A stretch of DNA of 64,000 bases from ATM1 sp003577165 (GTDB lineage Bacteria; Armatimonadota; Fimbriimonadia; Fimbriimonadales; ATM1), in contig SZPM01000013.1 of assembly GCA_030263715.1 (NCBI GenBank), positions 5,757 to 69,756 of the forward strand. Reading direction: 5' to 3'. This document shows positions 26,037 to 34,071 of this stretch, piece after piece. A model generated the notes under the pieces. It saw only the letters and a list, made by a program, of their open reading frames with translations, did not search any database and was not told where the DNA came from. Made by a program: the position numbers and the translations under genes. How positions within the stretch are numbered: the first letter of the stretch is position 1; each line of letters opens with the position of its first letter.

Positions 26037-26083
26037 AAACTAACACATCTTCGGGCCTTAGGCAAGGGTTTTTTTTCCCGAAG
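26037..26083 (-). promoter_or_regulatory. Proposed sigA promoter with A-tract and flanking inverted repeat
   Basis: On the minus strand TTGCCT (26065-26060), a 17-base spacer and TAGTTT (26042-26037) form a sigma-70-like promoter. Just upstream of the -35 is a run of eight A, like an UP element. A 7-bp inverted repeat (CTTCGGG/CCCGAAG at 26048-26054 and 26077-26083) brackets the -35, and GCCTTAGGC within it is a further palindrome. It could be an operator. Confidence 0.5.
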
Positions 26084-26164
26084 AGGCAGAATTTTGCGCG
26101 GCCGCCCAGTTAGACGCAGTTTACCCGCCAGTCGGTTCGGCGCCCGGGAATCCCGGTACCGGTT

Positions 26165-27292
26165 TCAGCCCGCTGCGTAGCCGGCCAGGCCCCTGACCTC
26201 GGATACGGCCCGGGGGAACTCCTGGATTAGGTAGTCCACCTCCGCGTCCGTCGTGAGCCTGCTCAGGCTGATTCGGACGCTGCCCTTCAGCCACTCCTGG
26301 GGCAGGCCAATGGCGTTGAGCACGTGGCTACCGAGGCCGGAGCCGCTCGCGCAGGCCGCTCCTGCGGTACAGCAGATGCCGTGGGAGTCGAGGTTGATGA
26401 TGACCGCCTCGCCTTCCGTCCGATACAGGGAGAGATTGATGATGTGCGGCGCCCCGTCCGGCTGGCCGTTGACCCGCACGTCCGGCACGGTGGCCACGAT
26501 GGCGTCGATGATTCTTTGCCTCTGGCGCGCCATCTTCTCGATTTCCACCGCGCCCTGGCGCATGGCGATCTTCGCGGCGGCGCCGAGGCCGACGATGCCG
26601 GCGACGTTGAGCGTCCCAGACCGACGCCCCCCCTCCTGCAGTCCGCCGACCATGAACCGCTTGAGAGGGCATCCGTTCCGGACCCACAGCATGCCGATGC
26701 CCTTCGGAGCATGAAACTTGTGTCCGGAGAGGGTTGCGTAGTCGGTCGGCCTGTTCTGAACCTCGAGTTTGTGTTTCCCAACGCCTTGTGTGATGTCGCT
26801 ATGAAAGAGCGCGCCTGCCCGGTGCGCCATCTCGCCGATCTTGTCGATGTCCTGCACCGCGCCGATCTCATTGTTCACCGACATGACGCTGACCAATTCG
26901 GTCGGCGATTCGAGCAGCCTCTCGTAGGCTTCGAAGTCGAGAGTGCCCTGCTGGTCGACCGGGATCAAGTCGGCCCGCCCCGACTCGAGGGCTGGGTTGC
27001 GAACGGACGGGTGTTCGATGTCGGAGACGAGCATACGCCCCCCGAACGTGTTGAGGACGGTGTCGTTCGCCTCCGTCGCTCCGGAGGTGAAGATAATCTC
27101 GGCAGGGTCGTCTGCGCCGATGAGTTCGGCAAGCGTGCGCCGTGCCTCTTCAATTGCTGCTTTTGCGCGAAAGGCCATCGAGTGCAGAGCGCTCGGATTT
27201 GCGTAACATTCGGTTAAAAACGGCATCATGGCGTCCAGAACTTCTGGATCCACTTTTGTGCTGGCTGCGTTGTCGAAGTACGCTACTTGCAT
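26165..27292 (-). CDS. Cysteine desulfurase (NifS/IscS family)
   Basis: PLP enzyme that converts cysteine to alanine and a persulfide used for Fe-S clusters and other sulfur carriers. Seen: FDNAASTKVDP at the N-terminus, TSGATEANDTVL, the cofactor Lys192 in LSGHKFHAPKGIG, and catalytic Cys314 in a TAGAACASGSG loop. 375 residues and the short loop without long insertion fit group I (NifS/IscS) enzymes. The ATG overlaps the end of the MarR-type regulator gene by 10 bases. No scaffold (iscU/nifU) or suf gene lies in the window. The acceptor is therefore unknown. Confidence 0.92.
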   Translation of the reverse strand: MQVAYFDNAASTKVDPEVLDAMMPFLTECYANPSALHSMAFRAKAAIEEARRTLAELIGADDPAEIIFTSGATEANDTVLNTFGGRMLVSDIEHPSVRNPALESGRADLIPVDQQGTLDFEAYERLLESPTELVSVMSVNNEIGAVQDIDKIGEMAHRAGALFHSDITQGVGKHKLEVQNRPTDYATLSGHKFHAPKGIGMLWVRNGCPLKRFMVGGLQEGGRRSGTLNVAGIVGLGAAAKIAMRQGAVEIEKMARQRQRIIDAIVATVPDVRVNGQPDGAPHIINLSLYRTEGEAVIINLDSHGICCTAGAACASGSGLGSHVLNAIGLPQEWLKGSVRISLSRLTTDAEVDYLIQEFPRAVSEVRGLAGYAAG

Positions 27293-27822
27293 TCCTCAAG
27301 GGCTCCGACTCTAAGAAGTGGACAATCGCATTGGCCGTCGGAGCCACACCGCACACACACTTCGCCGCCCTCGACGAGACCTGCGTCGCTCGCAGCGCGG
27401 ATGAACCGATCGAGCGATTGCAGAAAACCGAGCTGCTCTTCGTCGGACATCTCTGCCAATGCCTCGCCGAGCAAGTTGGTTCGCGTTGAGTTGAGATCGT
27501 CGAGGACTTGCTTTCCTGTGTCAGAGAGGACGACCTTTACGAGTCGCCTGTCCGAACGTACTCCCACCTTCTTGATGAGTCCTTTCTTGTGGAGGCGGGT
27601 CACCATGTTCGTCGCGCTCGGGTATGCCGTCCTCATGCCTTCCGCCATTTCTCCGACGGTCGAGTGAGGGTGACGCGCGATGAAGCGCAATGCTTCGTAT
27701 TGGGCCAGTGTCAGGGAAGTCGGACCATTGCCGCCCATCAGTTTCTCCCCCAACCCGATCCGGAAGAGCCTTACAAAAAGGTCTCCGAGCAGTTCGGCGC
27801 GACCGACCCCATGGGCCACCAT
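27283..27822 (-). CDS. MarR-family regulator with C-terminal cysteine cluster
   Basis: DNA-binding winged-helix regulator of 179 residues. The MarR core is clear: LTLAQYEALRFIARHPHSTVGEMAEGM, the recognition helix region AYPSATNMVTRLHKKGLIKK and the wing VRSDRRLVKVVLSDTGK. After the dimerisation helix a C-terminal tail carries Cys156, 159, 165, 167 and 178 (CVRCGSDGQCDC), absent from ordinary MarR proteins and suited to hold an Fe-S cluster or zinc. It overlaps the cysteine desulfurase gene by 10 bases, so the two are one operon. A role as a SufR/IscR-like sensor of cluster supply is inferred. Confidence 0.85.
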   Translation of the reverse strand: MVAHGVGRAELLGDLFVRLFRIGLGEKLMGGNGPTSLTLAQYEALRFIARHPHSTVGEMAEGMRTAYPSATNMVTRLHKKGLIKKVGVRSDRRLVKVVLSDTGKQVLDDLNSTRTNLLGEALAEMSDEEQLGFLQSLDRFIRAASDAGLVEGGEVCVRCGSDGQCDCPLLRVGALEECK

Positions 27823-27834
27823 GAAATCAGTTTA
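27823..27834 (-). promoter_or_regulatory. Putative leaderless promoter -10 (TAAACT) of the marR-desulfurase operon
   Basis: On the minus strand TAAACT (27834-27829, 4 of 6 consensus) is followed by exactly six bases and the ATG at 27822. There is no Shine-Dalgarno sequence. It lies in the 27-base gap after sucD. Confidence 0.4.
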
Positions 27835-27849
27835 TCACAGGTAATGAGC

Positions 27850-28728
27850 CTATGCGCGGGCTGCGAGCGCTTCTCGGACCAGAACCGGTATCTCCGTCGT
27901 CGAATCGGCAACCTTTGCGCCTGCGCCCTCGAGGGCGGACACCTTGCTCTCGGGGCCTCCAACGCCGCCGCTGATGATCGCCCCGGCGTGTCCCATCCGC
28001 TTGCCGGGAGGCGCGGTGCGGCCGCTGATGAAGGCGACCACAGGCTTCGACATGGTGCGGATCATCTCTGAGGCTGCCTCCTCGTCGTTGCCGCCGATTT
28101 CGCCAATCAGGACGACCGCCTGCGTCTCCTCATCGCTCTCGAAGAGGGGGAGCACGTCGACAAATCGAGTTCCCAGCAAGGGGTCGCCGCCGATGCCGAC
28201 GCAGGTGCTTTGGCCCAATCCCGCCAAAGTGAGTTCATTCACGATTTCGTAGGTCAGGGTCCCGCTTCGGCTCACGAGGCCGACCGGCCCCTTGCGAAAG
28301 ATGTGGCCGGGCATGATGCCGATCTTGCAGAGTTCCGGCGAGATGATCCCTGCGCAGTTCGGACCAAGGAGTCTCGTCTTGCCGTTTTCTCGCACCCGGT
28401 TGACGGCGCGTACCATGTCCTTCTGCGGGATGCCTTCTGTAATCGCACACACGAATGGGATGTCCGCGGCCTCCGCTTCTAAGATCGCGTCCGCCGCGAA
28501 CGGGCCGGGGACGAAGATGACGCTCGCGTTCGCGTTCGTCGCTCGCTTCGCGTCCTCGACGGAATCGAAGACAGGCACGCCTGCGAATTCTGTGCCGCCT
28601 TTGCCGGGCGTTACGCCCGCGACGACGTTCGTTCCGTACTCGAGCATCTGCTCGGTATGAAATCCCCCCTCGCGTCCAGTGATCCCCTGAACGATGAGGC
28701 GAGTGTTCTTATCAACGAGGATTGACAT
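27850..28728 (-). CDS. sucD: Succinate-CoA ligase (ADP-forming) alpha subunit
   Basis: TCA-cycle enzyme subunit that carries the phospho-histidine and binds CoA. Signatures: N-terminal NTRLIVQGITGREGGFHT, the CoA-binding AVNRVRENGKTRLLGPNCAG, and the active-site GRTAPPGKRMGHAGAIISGG with its phosphorylated His. At 292 residues it is standard. The beta subunit (sucC) is normally adjacent but is not in this window; the next gene upstream is the pyrophosphatase. A strong hairpin lies 12 bases before its ATG. Confidence 0.96.
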   Translation of the reverse strand: MSILVDKNTRLIVQGITGREGGFHTEQMLEYGTNVVAGVTPGKGGTEFAGVPVFDSVEDAKRATNANASVIFVPGPFAADAILEAEAADIPFVCAITEGIPQKDMVRAVNRVRENGKTRLLGPNCAGIISPELCKIGIMPGHIFRKGPVGLVSRSGTLTYEIVNELTLAGLGQSTCVGIGGDPLLGTRFVDVLPLFESDEETQAVVLIGEIGGNDEEAASEMIRTMSKPVVAFISGRTAPPGKRMGHAGAIISGGVGGPESKVSALEGAGAKVADSTTEIPVLVREALAARA

Positions 28729-28739
28729 TTGCTGAAGGG

Positions 28740-28775
28740 CCCCCTCCCCAACGCATTTCTGCGATGGGGAGGGGG
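28740..28775 (-). terminator. Hairpin between hppA and sucD
   Basis: Perfect 11-bp GC-rich inverted repeat (28740-28750 with 28765-28775); its loop can form a further 4-bp stem (CGCA/TGCG). It begins 8 bases past the hppA stop, so it is a likely terminator, though without a clear T tract. The arm nearest sucD contains GGGGAGGGGG, a possible ribosome binding site that the stem would mask. Confidence 0.55.
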
Positions 28776-28782
28776 ATCGCAG

Positions 28783-31700
28783 TTAGTCTGCGGCGCCCGC
28801 AGACTTCTGCAGTTCCGTACCGAGAGAGCCGCGCTTCGACCAGTAGGCCGCGATCGCAAGGGCGACGATGCACACGACCGAAATGGTGATCAGCACTCCA
28901 TCGCCGAGATCGCGAATCACGATCGGAACGAGAAGGACGGCAACGAGGTTCATCACCTTGATGAGGGGGTTGAGAGCCGGGCCGGCAGTGTCCTTGAACG
29001 GGTCGCCGACCGTGTCACAGACCACGCCCGCCTTGTGCGCATCCGATCCTTTGCCTCCGTGGTGTCCATCCTCGATTCTCTTTTTCGCATTGTCCCAAAG
29101 GCCGCCGGCATTGGCGAGCGTCACCGCGAGGAGTTGGCCGCTCAGGATCGCTCCTGCAAGGAATCCGCCGAGCGCTTGCGCGCCCACCAGGTTGTAACTG
29201 ACACCGCCGATAACAGTCGGTTCTTGCCCGATCGACAAGCCGAACGCGACGAGTGCGGGGAAGGCGATGGCCAGGATTCCCGGTCCAAGCAGTTCCTGCT
29301 GCGCCGCCTGCGTCACGATTGCAACGCACCGGGCGTAGTCGGGCTTGCTCGTTCCCGCCATGATCCCCGGATCTGCGGCGAACTGCCTGCGCACTTCACC
29401 GATCAACTTGAAACTCGCGCGACCAACAGCGTTGATTGAGAACGCTGAGAACAGGAAGGGAGCCGCCCCCCCGACCATCATGCCGATGAAGATTTGCGGC
29501 AGTTCGAGGCGCAATCCAACGTCGGTCAGCTTGGCTGATTCGATGAATGAGTGGAACAGAGCAACGGCGGCCACGACGGCCGTCGCGATCGCGAAGCCTT
29601 TCGTGAGCGCCTTCGTCGTGTTGCCTGCGGCGTCCAGAAGTTGGACCGCCCTCGTGCCCGACATCTTGCCAGCTTCCTTCTGCTCACCATGCCCAGCCTT
29701 CGACATCTCGTACACGCCTTGCGCGTTATCCGAGATCGGTCCAAAGGTGTCCATCGCGAGAATGTAGCCGGTGGTCGTTAGCAATCCAAGACCGACAAGC
29801 GCGATGCCGTAGAAACTCAGCAGGTAGCCACCGTACTCACCGCTTGGAAAGATGAATAGCGGGGCCAGCAATGACACGACGATCGCGATGACCGACCACA
29901 CGCTGCTCTCCATTCCGTACGCCATGCCTTGGATGATCATGGGTGCGGGACCGGCCGAGGATGCAGCTGCCACCTCTCGAACGGGCTTCTTCTCGAAGCT
30001 CACAAAGTAGTCGGTGAGTCCCTCGATTCCGAAAGCCATGATGATTCCGAAGAAGATGGCGATGAAGAATCGCCACCACTCGACGACGTTGGTCTCGCCC
30101 GCGACCGTCAGCCACTTGCCGTCTGGTCGAACCACGGGCTGTTCGCCGCCCGGCTCCGGCATCTTCACGCGCGACTTGGTGTACTCGATGCTGCCCATCG
30201 AGACGAGCCCTTTCTCTTTGAAGCCTTCGCCGAGATTCGTGCGTTCGATGGCAACGGTCGCACCGGCCGCGGAGAGCTTGTCTCGCAGGTTCGCGGCGGT
30301 GTGCGCCGTCGCGCCGGAGAACACCGTGGCGGGCAACTTGGCCAGCATTGAAGACGCCTTCGCTGTGTCGATGCCGAGTCCCTCGGCGAGCGCCTTCGTC
30401 GCCGCGTCCTTGTTCGAGACAGTGGTGACCTTTACGTCGCTCGTACCGACGAGCCAGAACATCTCACCGCGAGTGTCCGCGCCGAGTTGGATCTCATGCC
30501 TTCCCAGAACCTTCAATTGGCCGCCGCTCTCCAACTGGTCGAGTTGCATCTTGGAATAGACCTGCCACTGGATCTGCTTCTTGGGGGGCTGCGGAGTCTG
30601 CCCGGTCGTATCCGGTGGCGCCTCCATTTCGGTCTGGGTTAGGAAGATGCCTTCTGCGAGGCCTCGCGAGAACGCCTGCATGACGTTGCCTGCAGCCGAC
30701 GTCCCCATCACGAAGGTGTAGTTGAGAAGCGGGCTGGTCCTCAGTTTCTTGACCAGTTCCTCGTCCACCGGGGTCGGCTTCTTGGGAGCAGGCGTGTTCG
30801 GCGGAAGGAACTGCTTGTTCGCTTCGTAGGTTTGGAGGTCCTGCTTGTAGATCGTGTCGATGTGCTCGTTGACCTTATCCGTCAGATCCTTGTGCGATAA
30901 CGCTGCGAATTCGTCCCTGTCTTTGTCGGTGGCGGCGGCCTCCAACTGATCGCGGACGTCCGCCATCGCTCCGAGCGCCTTGATCTCTTCGAACGGAATG
31001 ACACGAATACCGCCGTGCGTCTTGTTGTCGGCGTCGACGTAATACGTCGTGTTGATGTCCTGCATCATGAGGAACGCAAGACCCAGGGTGCCGACGGAAG
31101 CGATGATCGCGCTGGAGCGGAAGCCCGAGCGAATCGGCTTCAAAGGATCGAGGTTCTCATCGTCTTTGCCTCGCACCATGAACACGCCGAGGATCGAGGC
31201 GACGATTCCGACGCCGCGGGCCATCAGGGCGAACAGCACGAGTTTCATCCACGTGGACTGGTCGAAAACGGCCGCTGTCGCTGCGCCCAACACGATTGCA
31301 GCGACCAGAGTCACTTCGTAGGATTCGAAAACGTCTGCGGCCATCCCCGCGCAGTCGCCGACGTTGTCGCCGACGTTGTCCGCGATCGTCGCCGCGTTGC
31401 GAGGATCGTCTTCGGGAATCCCGGCTTCGACTTTTCCGACGAGGTCGGCGCCCACATCGGCCGCCTTCGTGTAGATGCCGCCGCCGACACGCATGAAGAG
31501 CGCCGCGAGCGATCCGCCGAAGCCGAATCCGATCAGCAGCCGCATCGCCTCACCGCCGGCAACGAGGAAGATGAGCGTTGCGCCCAACAGGCCCATGCCG
31601 ACAGTAATGAGGCCGGCAACAGCGCCGCTTCGGAACGCGATTTCGAGCGCGCTCTTATAACTGGAGAGAGCCGCGTTCGCTACGCGCGCGTTTGCGCTCA

Positions 31701-32181
31701 CTGCCATCATCATTCCGACATAGCCGGCGATATAAGAGGCAAGAACGCCCAATACAAAACAGATGGCGAGCCAAATAGACGCGTCGATCCCGAGGACTTT
31801 GATTCCCTCGTAGTCCTGTCGGTATAGCAAGTACAGGCCGACAGCGAGGACGACGACGAAAATGCCCATCGTCTTGAATTGCCGACGTAAATAGGCCAGC
31901 GCTCCTTGTTTGATGGCTGCGCTGACCTCCTGCATCTTCTCGCTGCCTCCGGGCTGCTTCTGCACCCAGGACATGATCAAGAAGCCGGTCACGATCGCGA
32001 GAACGGCTAGCGCGAGCGAAATCCAAAGGAACAGTTTGTCGTTCGCAGTGAACTGCAGAGACACACCCTCTCCGCCTACGGCGAGGAGCGCGGTCGGAGC
32101 GAGCAGGAGCGCGCCAAGAAGCAAGTTTCTTTGCGGCTTGAACGCGCCCGCAATCTTTCGGAATCGATAAGCCAAGACCAT
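28783..32181 (-). CDS. hppA: Membrane proton-translocating pyrophosphatase with a 325-residue insertion
   Basis: Couples pyrophosphate hydrolysis to ion pumping across the inner membrane. Family hallmarks: DVGADLVGKVEAGIPEDDP, NVGDNVGDCAGMAADVFESY and the C-terminal GGLWDNAKK with DTVGDPFKDTAGP. Lys857 in GNTTKA marks K+-independent enzymes, which pump H+. The family usually has 660-800 residues; this one has 1132. The excess is one block, about residues 375-700, between the eighth and ninth predicted membrane helices, predicted extracytoplasmic by family topology. The block includes a Pro/Thr linker and, at 595-648, an L7/L12 C-terminal-domain-like sequence (AKLPATVFSGATAHTAANL). Flanking membrane helices are intact, so the enzyme is probably active. 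Confidence 0.93.
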   Translation of the reverse strand: MVLAYRFRKIAGAFKPQRNLLLGALLLAPTALLAVGGEGVSLQFTANDKLFLWISLALAVLAIVTGFLIMSWVQKQPGGSEKMQEVSAAIKQGALAYLRRQFKTMGIFVVVLAVGLYLLYRQDYEGIKVLGIDASIWLAICFVLGVLASYIAGYVGMMMAVSANARVANAALSSYKSALEIAFRSGAVAGLITVGMGLLGATLIFLVAGGEAMRLLIGFGFGGSLAALFMRVGGGIYTKAADVGADLVGKVEAGIPEDDPRNAATIADNVGDNVGDCAGMAADVFESYEVTLVAAIVLGAATAAVFDQSTWMKLVLFALMARGVGIVASILGVFMVRGKDDENLDPLKPIRSGFRSSAIIASVGTLGLAFLMMQDINTTYYVDADNKTHGGIRVIPFEEIKALGAMADVRDQLEAAATDKDRDEFAALSHKDLTDKVNEHIDTIYKQDLQTYEANKQFLPPNTPAPKKPTPVDEELVKKLRTSPLLNYTFVMGTSAAGNVMQAFSRGLAEGIFLTQTEMEAPPDTTGQTPQPPKKQIQWQVYSKMQLDQLESGGQLKVLGRHEIQLGADTRGEMFWLVGTSDVKVTTVSNKDAATKALAEGLGIDTAKASSMLAKLPATVFSGATAHTAANLRDKLSAAGATVAIERTNLGEGFKEKGLVSMGSIEYTKSRVKMPEPGGEQPVVRPDGKWLTVAGETNVVEWWRFFIAIFFGIIMAFGIEGLTDYFVSFEKKPVREVAAASSAGPAPMIIQGMAYGMESSVWSVIAIVVSLLAPLFIFPSGEYGGYLLSFYGIALVGLGLLTTTGYILAMDTFGPISDNAQGVYEMSKAGHGEQKEAGKMSGTRAVQLLDAAGNTTKALTKGFAIATAVVAAVALFHSFIESAKLTDVGLRLELPQIFIGMMVGGAAPFLFSAFSINAVGRASFKLIGEVRRQFAADPGIMAGTSKPDYARCVAIVTQAAQQELLGPGILAIAFPALVAFGLSIGQEPTVIGGVSYNLVGAQALGGFLAGAILSGQLLAVTLANAGGLWDNAKKRIEDGHHGGKGSDAHKAGVVCDTVGDPFKDTAGPALNPLIKVMNLVAVLLVPIVIRDLGDGVLITISVVCIVALAIAAYWSKRGSLGTELQKSAGAAD

Positions 32182-32221
32182 AGTAGGATAAGGCCCCCTG
32201 ACAACTGCGGCAGCAGAATTA

Positions 32222-32249
32222 TCGCCGCAGAAGTTCGCTTCTGCGGCGA
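32222..32249 (-). terminator. 12-bp hairpin with a tetraloop, upstream of hppA
   Basis: Perfect 12-bp inverted repeat (32222-32233 with 32238-32249), tetraloop GAA-type on the minus strand (TTCG on the plus). It lies 27 bases after the zinc-ribbon gene stop and 41 bases before the hppA start. The minus-strand tail is TAATTCTG, a weak T tract. Probably terminates the upstream gene. Confidence 0.65.
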
Positions 32250-32275
32250 CGGCTGACTATACCCGAAGGGGGGGT

Positions 32276-33007
32276 CTAAGCCCCTGCGGACGTGCCCAGC
32301 GGCCGGAACTCAGCGGTGGCGCCGCTGGCCTCCAATTGAGCCTTCAACATCTCCGCCTTCCGGCGGTTGATGCCGGTGAGGAGGCTTGCCGGAAGTTCGT
32401 CGAGCATCGGCTTGATCTGGTTCCGATTCAGGGCGAGCATGTGCTGCAGAGAGTTGATCACCGCCTCGCGGTCTCGCCCCAGATCGAGGAGCAACAGTTC
32501 GTAGAGGCTGTCGTCGTCGACCCTGGCGAAGCCCTTCGGAGCGTGCTTCATCTCCCCGGTTCGCGGGTCCAACAACGGGATCTCCCGGCCGCACCCCTCG
32601 CAGATGAGGACTTCGGTCTTCTCGGTCAGGTAGTTGAGCGCCTGGCAAAAGCCGCAAGTAACTCCTGTAACGTCCAGGATGCGGCCGTCGTAAACGGCGA
32701 CGCGCCTCTCGCAGGAATCGCAGACGAAGTCTTCCGTCGGCGGATCGGTGAACACGATCTCATGCGAACAGTACGGGCACGCAACCGTGTAACTCTTCTC
32801 TTTTCGCGAGGCGAGAGCCCGGTAGACGGCATACGCGCCGAGCAGGGGCGCCGCTGCGAGGAAGGGCCAGCTGAAACTCTCGAAGATCCCGCCGTACCGA
32901 AGGATCGCGAGGCCGACAAGGACGCACAGAACTCCGATCACCCCCCAAGTAATGGCGTGCTCCCAGTGAACCTCTACGACGTCGGATCTCTTCTGCGGGG
33001 TTGACAT
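32276..33007 (-). CDS. Membrane zinc-ribbon protein with C-terminal L7/L12-like domain
   Basis: Unknown function. The 243 residues show two membrane helices (about 19-37 and 47-65), then paired zinc-finger cysteines at CPYC and CDSC (77-99) and at CGFC and CEGC (118-139), both plausible rubredoxin-type knuckles. Residues 168-236 align by eye with the ribosomal protein L7/L12 C-terminal domain (LDELPASLLTGINRRKAEML, then LEASGATAEF). The same module is found in the insertion of the adjacent pyrophosphatase. The ATG has AAGGA 8 bases upstream. Topology places the ribbons and module on one side, probably the cytoplasm. Confidence 0.75.
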   Translation of the reverse strand: MSTPQKRSDVVEVHWEHAITWGVIGVLCVLVGLAILRYGGIFESFSWPFLAAAPLLGAYAVYRALASRKEKSYTVACPYCSHEIVFTDPPTEDFVCDSCERRVAVYDGRILDVTGVTCGFCQALNYLTEKTEVLICEGCGREIPLLDPRTGEMKHAPKGFARVDDDSLYELLLLDLGRDREAVINSLQHMLALNRNQIKPMLDELPASLLTGINRRKAEMLKAQLEASGATAEFRPLGTSAGA

Positions 33008-33040
33008 GTGCTCTTCCTTTGAAGACGGGCCGGGAAAATT

Positions 33041-33703
33041 CTACTCAAACGGCTTGTCTACCGGGGGCTTCGGCCGGACTTTCGAGAGTGGAACTGCCGA
33101 GGCGACCTGGGCCGTAGCCGCGTCGAGCATCGCAACGACGTGAAGCAGGAACATCCCGCCGATGGTGGCCCAGCCTGCCGTCGTCAGTTCCGGCAGCTTC
33201 GGGCGCCGGTCCATGCCGAATGCAAAGGTGAGAGCCAACAGTACGGCCTCGAGCAGCAGAAACGCAAACCCCTTCGCGAACTCGCCCTTGGCCAATTGAC
33301 CCGTTCCGGGCAGGAGCATGCTGAGAACCATCGCAGCCCCGAAGCGCCGCTTGTTCGCCTCTACGTCCCCCCCGGAGAGAAGCGCCCCCTCACTCAACAG
33401 GCGCTGGGCCTCGATGTCCACAGCCGTGGTCCGAAAGACTAAGTCCGCGTGTTTCTTCTCCGTGCCGACCCGCCCGGGGTTCTCGTCGATGATCTTCTTA
33501 TAGAGGCCGATCGCCTCTTTGAATTGGCCCTGAGCCGCGAGGTCGTCGGCCTGCGCTTCGAGCGCGTTCGGGTGAGATGGGAACTCCTCCAGGAGCGTGG
33601 CCAACTCTGACTTCGCCTCTTCGTCTCGGCCTGCCTTGCGAAGCGCCGTTATTCGACCCACCGCCGAAGCGATCTTCTCAACTGCGGGGTCGAACTCGAG
33701 CAT
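33041..33703 (-). CDS. TPR-repeat protein with C-terminal membrane helices
   Basis: Unknown function. Residues about 10-80 form two tetratricopeptide repeats (AGRDEEAKSELATLLEEFPSH and QGQFKEAIGLYKKIIDENPG). After a helical linker, MLLPGTGQLAKGEFAKGFAF resembles the glycine-rich start of TM2/DUF5683 domains, followed by hydrophobic helices near 145-165 and 180-200. The end is basic and Pro-rich. It starts just after rsfS on the same strand and ends 33 bases before the zinc-ribbon gene, so it may share the obg operon transcript. Confidence 0.7.
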   Translation of the reverse strand: MLEFDPAVEKIASAVGRITALRKAGRDEEAKSELATLLEEFPSHPNALEAQADDLAAQGQFKEAIGLYKKIIDENPGRVGTEKKHADLVFRTTAVDIEAQRLLSEGALLSGGDVEANKRRFGAAMVLSMLLPGTGQLAKGEFAKGFAFLLLEAVLLALTFAFGMDRRPKLPELTTAGWATIGGMFLLHVVAMLDAATAQVASAVPLSKVRPKPPVDKPFE

Positions 33704-33705
33704 CG

Positions 33706-34071
33706 CTATGCCTCGTATTCCGGTCGTTTGGGCATGGACTCCCAGAGGGACTCGAGGTCATAGAACTGTCTTTGCGACTCGAGCATAACGTGGCAGATGA
33801 CGTCGCCGAAATCCAGGAGCACCCATCCCGTTTCGGCTCCTTCGACGCGAAGCGGTCGTCGCTTCGCCTGGCGCATCTTGTCTTCGATTCGCCCCGCGAT
33901 GGCTCGGACGTGGGTGTCGGAATTGCCGCTGCAGACGATGAAGTAATCGGCGATGGAGGTTTTGCCCCGAACGTCCACGGTTTCGATTCGCTCGGCCTTT
34001 GCCTCGTCGGCTATGTCACAGATGGCTGTCACGATCGCCTCGGAACCCTGTGACTTCGTGGCCTCACTCAT
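33706..34071 (-). CDS. rsfS: Ribosomal silencing factor RsfS
   Basis: Binds ribosomal protein uL14 on the 50S subunit and blocks subunit joining during starvation. Of 121 residues, IETVDVRGKTSIADYFIVCSG and TGWVLLDFGDVICHVM are the diagnostic segments. Its start overlaps the end of nadD by 8 bases, the common nadD-rsfS arrangement. The TPR gene follows after its stop. Confidence 0.95.
   Translation of the reverse strand: MSEATKSQGSEAIVTAICDIADEAKAERIETVDVRGKTSIADYFIVCSGNSDTHVRAIAGRIEDKMRQAKRRPLRVEGAETGWVLLDFGDVICHVMLESQRQFYDLESLWESMPKRPEYEA

Noticed and set aside
24950..26113. Plus-strand open frame opposite sigA
   Set aside because: Shadow of the sigma factor gene; repetitive Leu/Phe-rich tail mirrors the Glu-rich tail of SigA.
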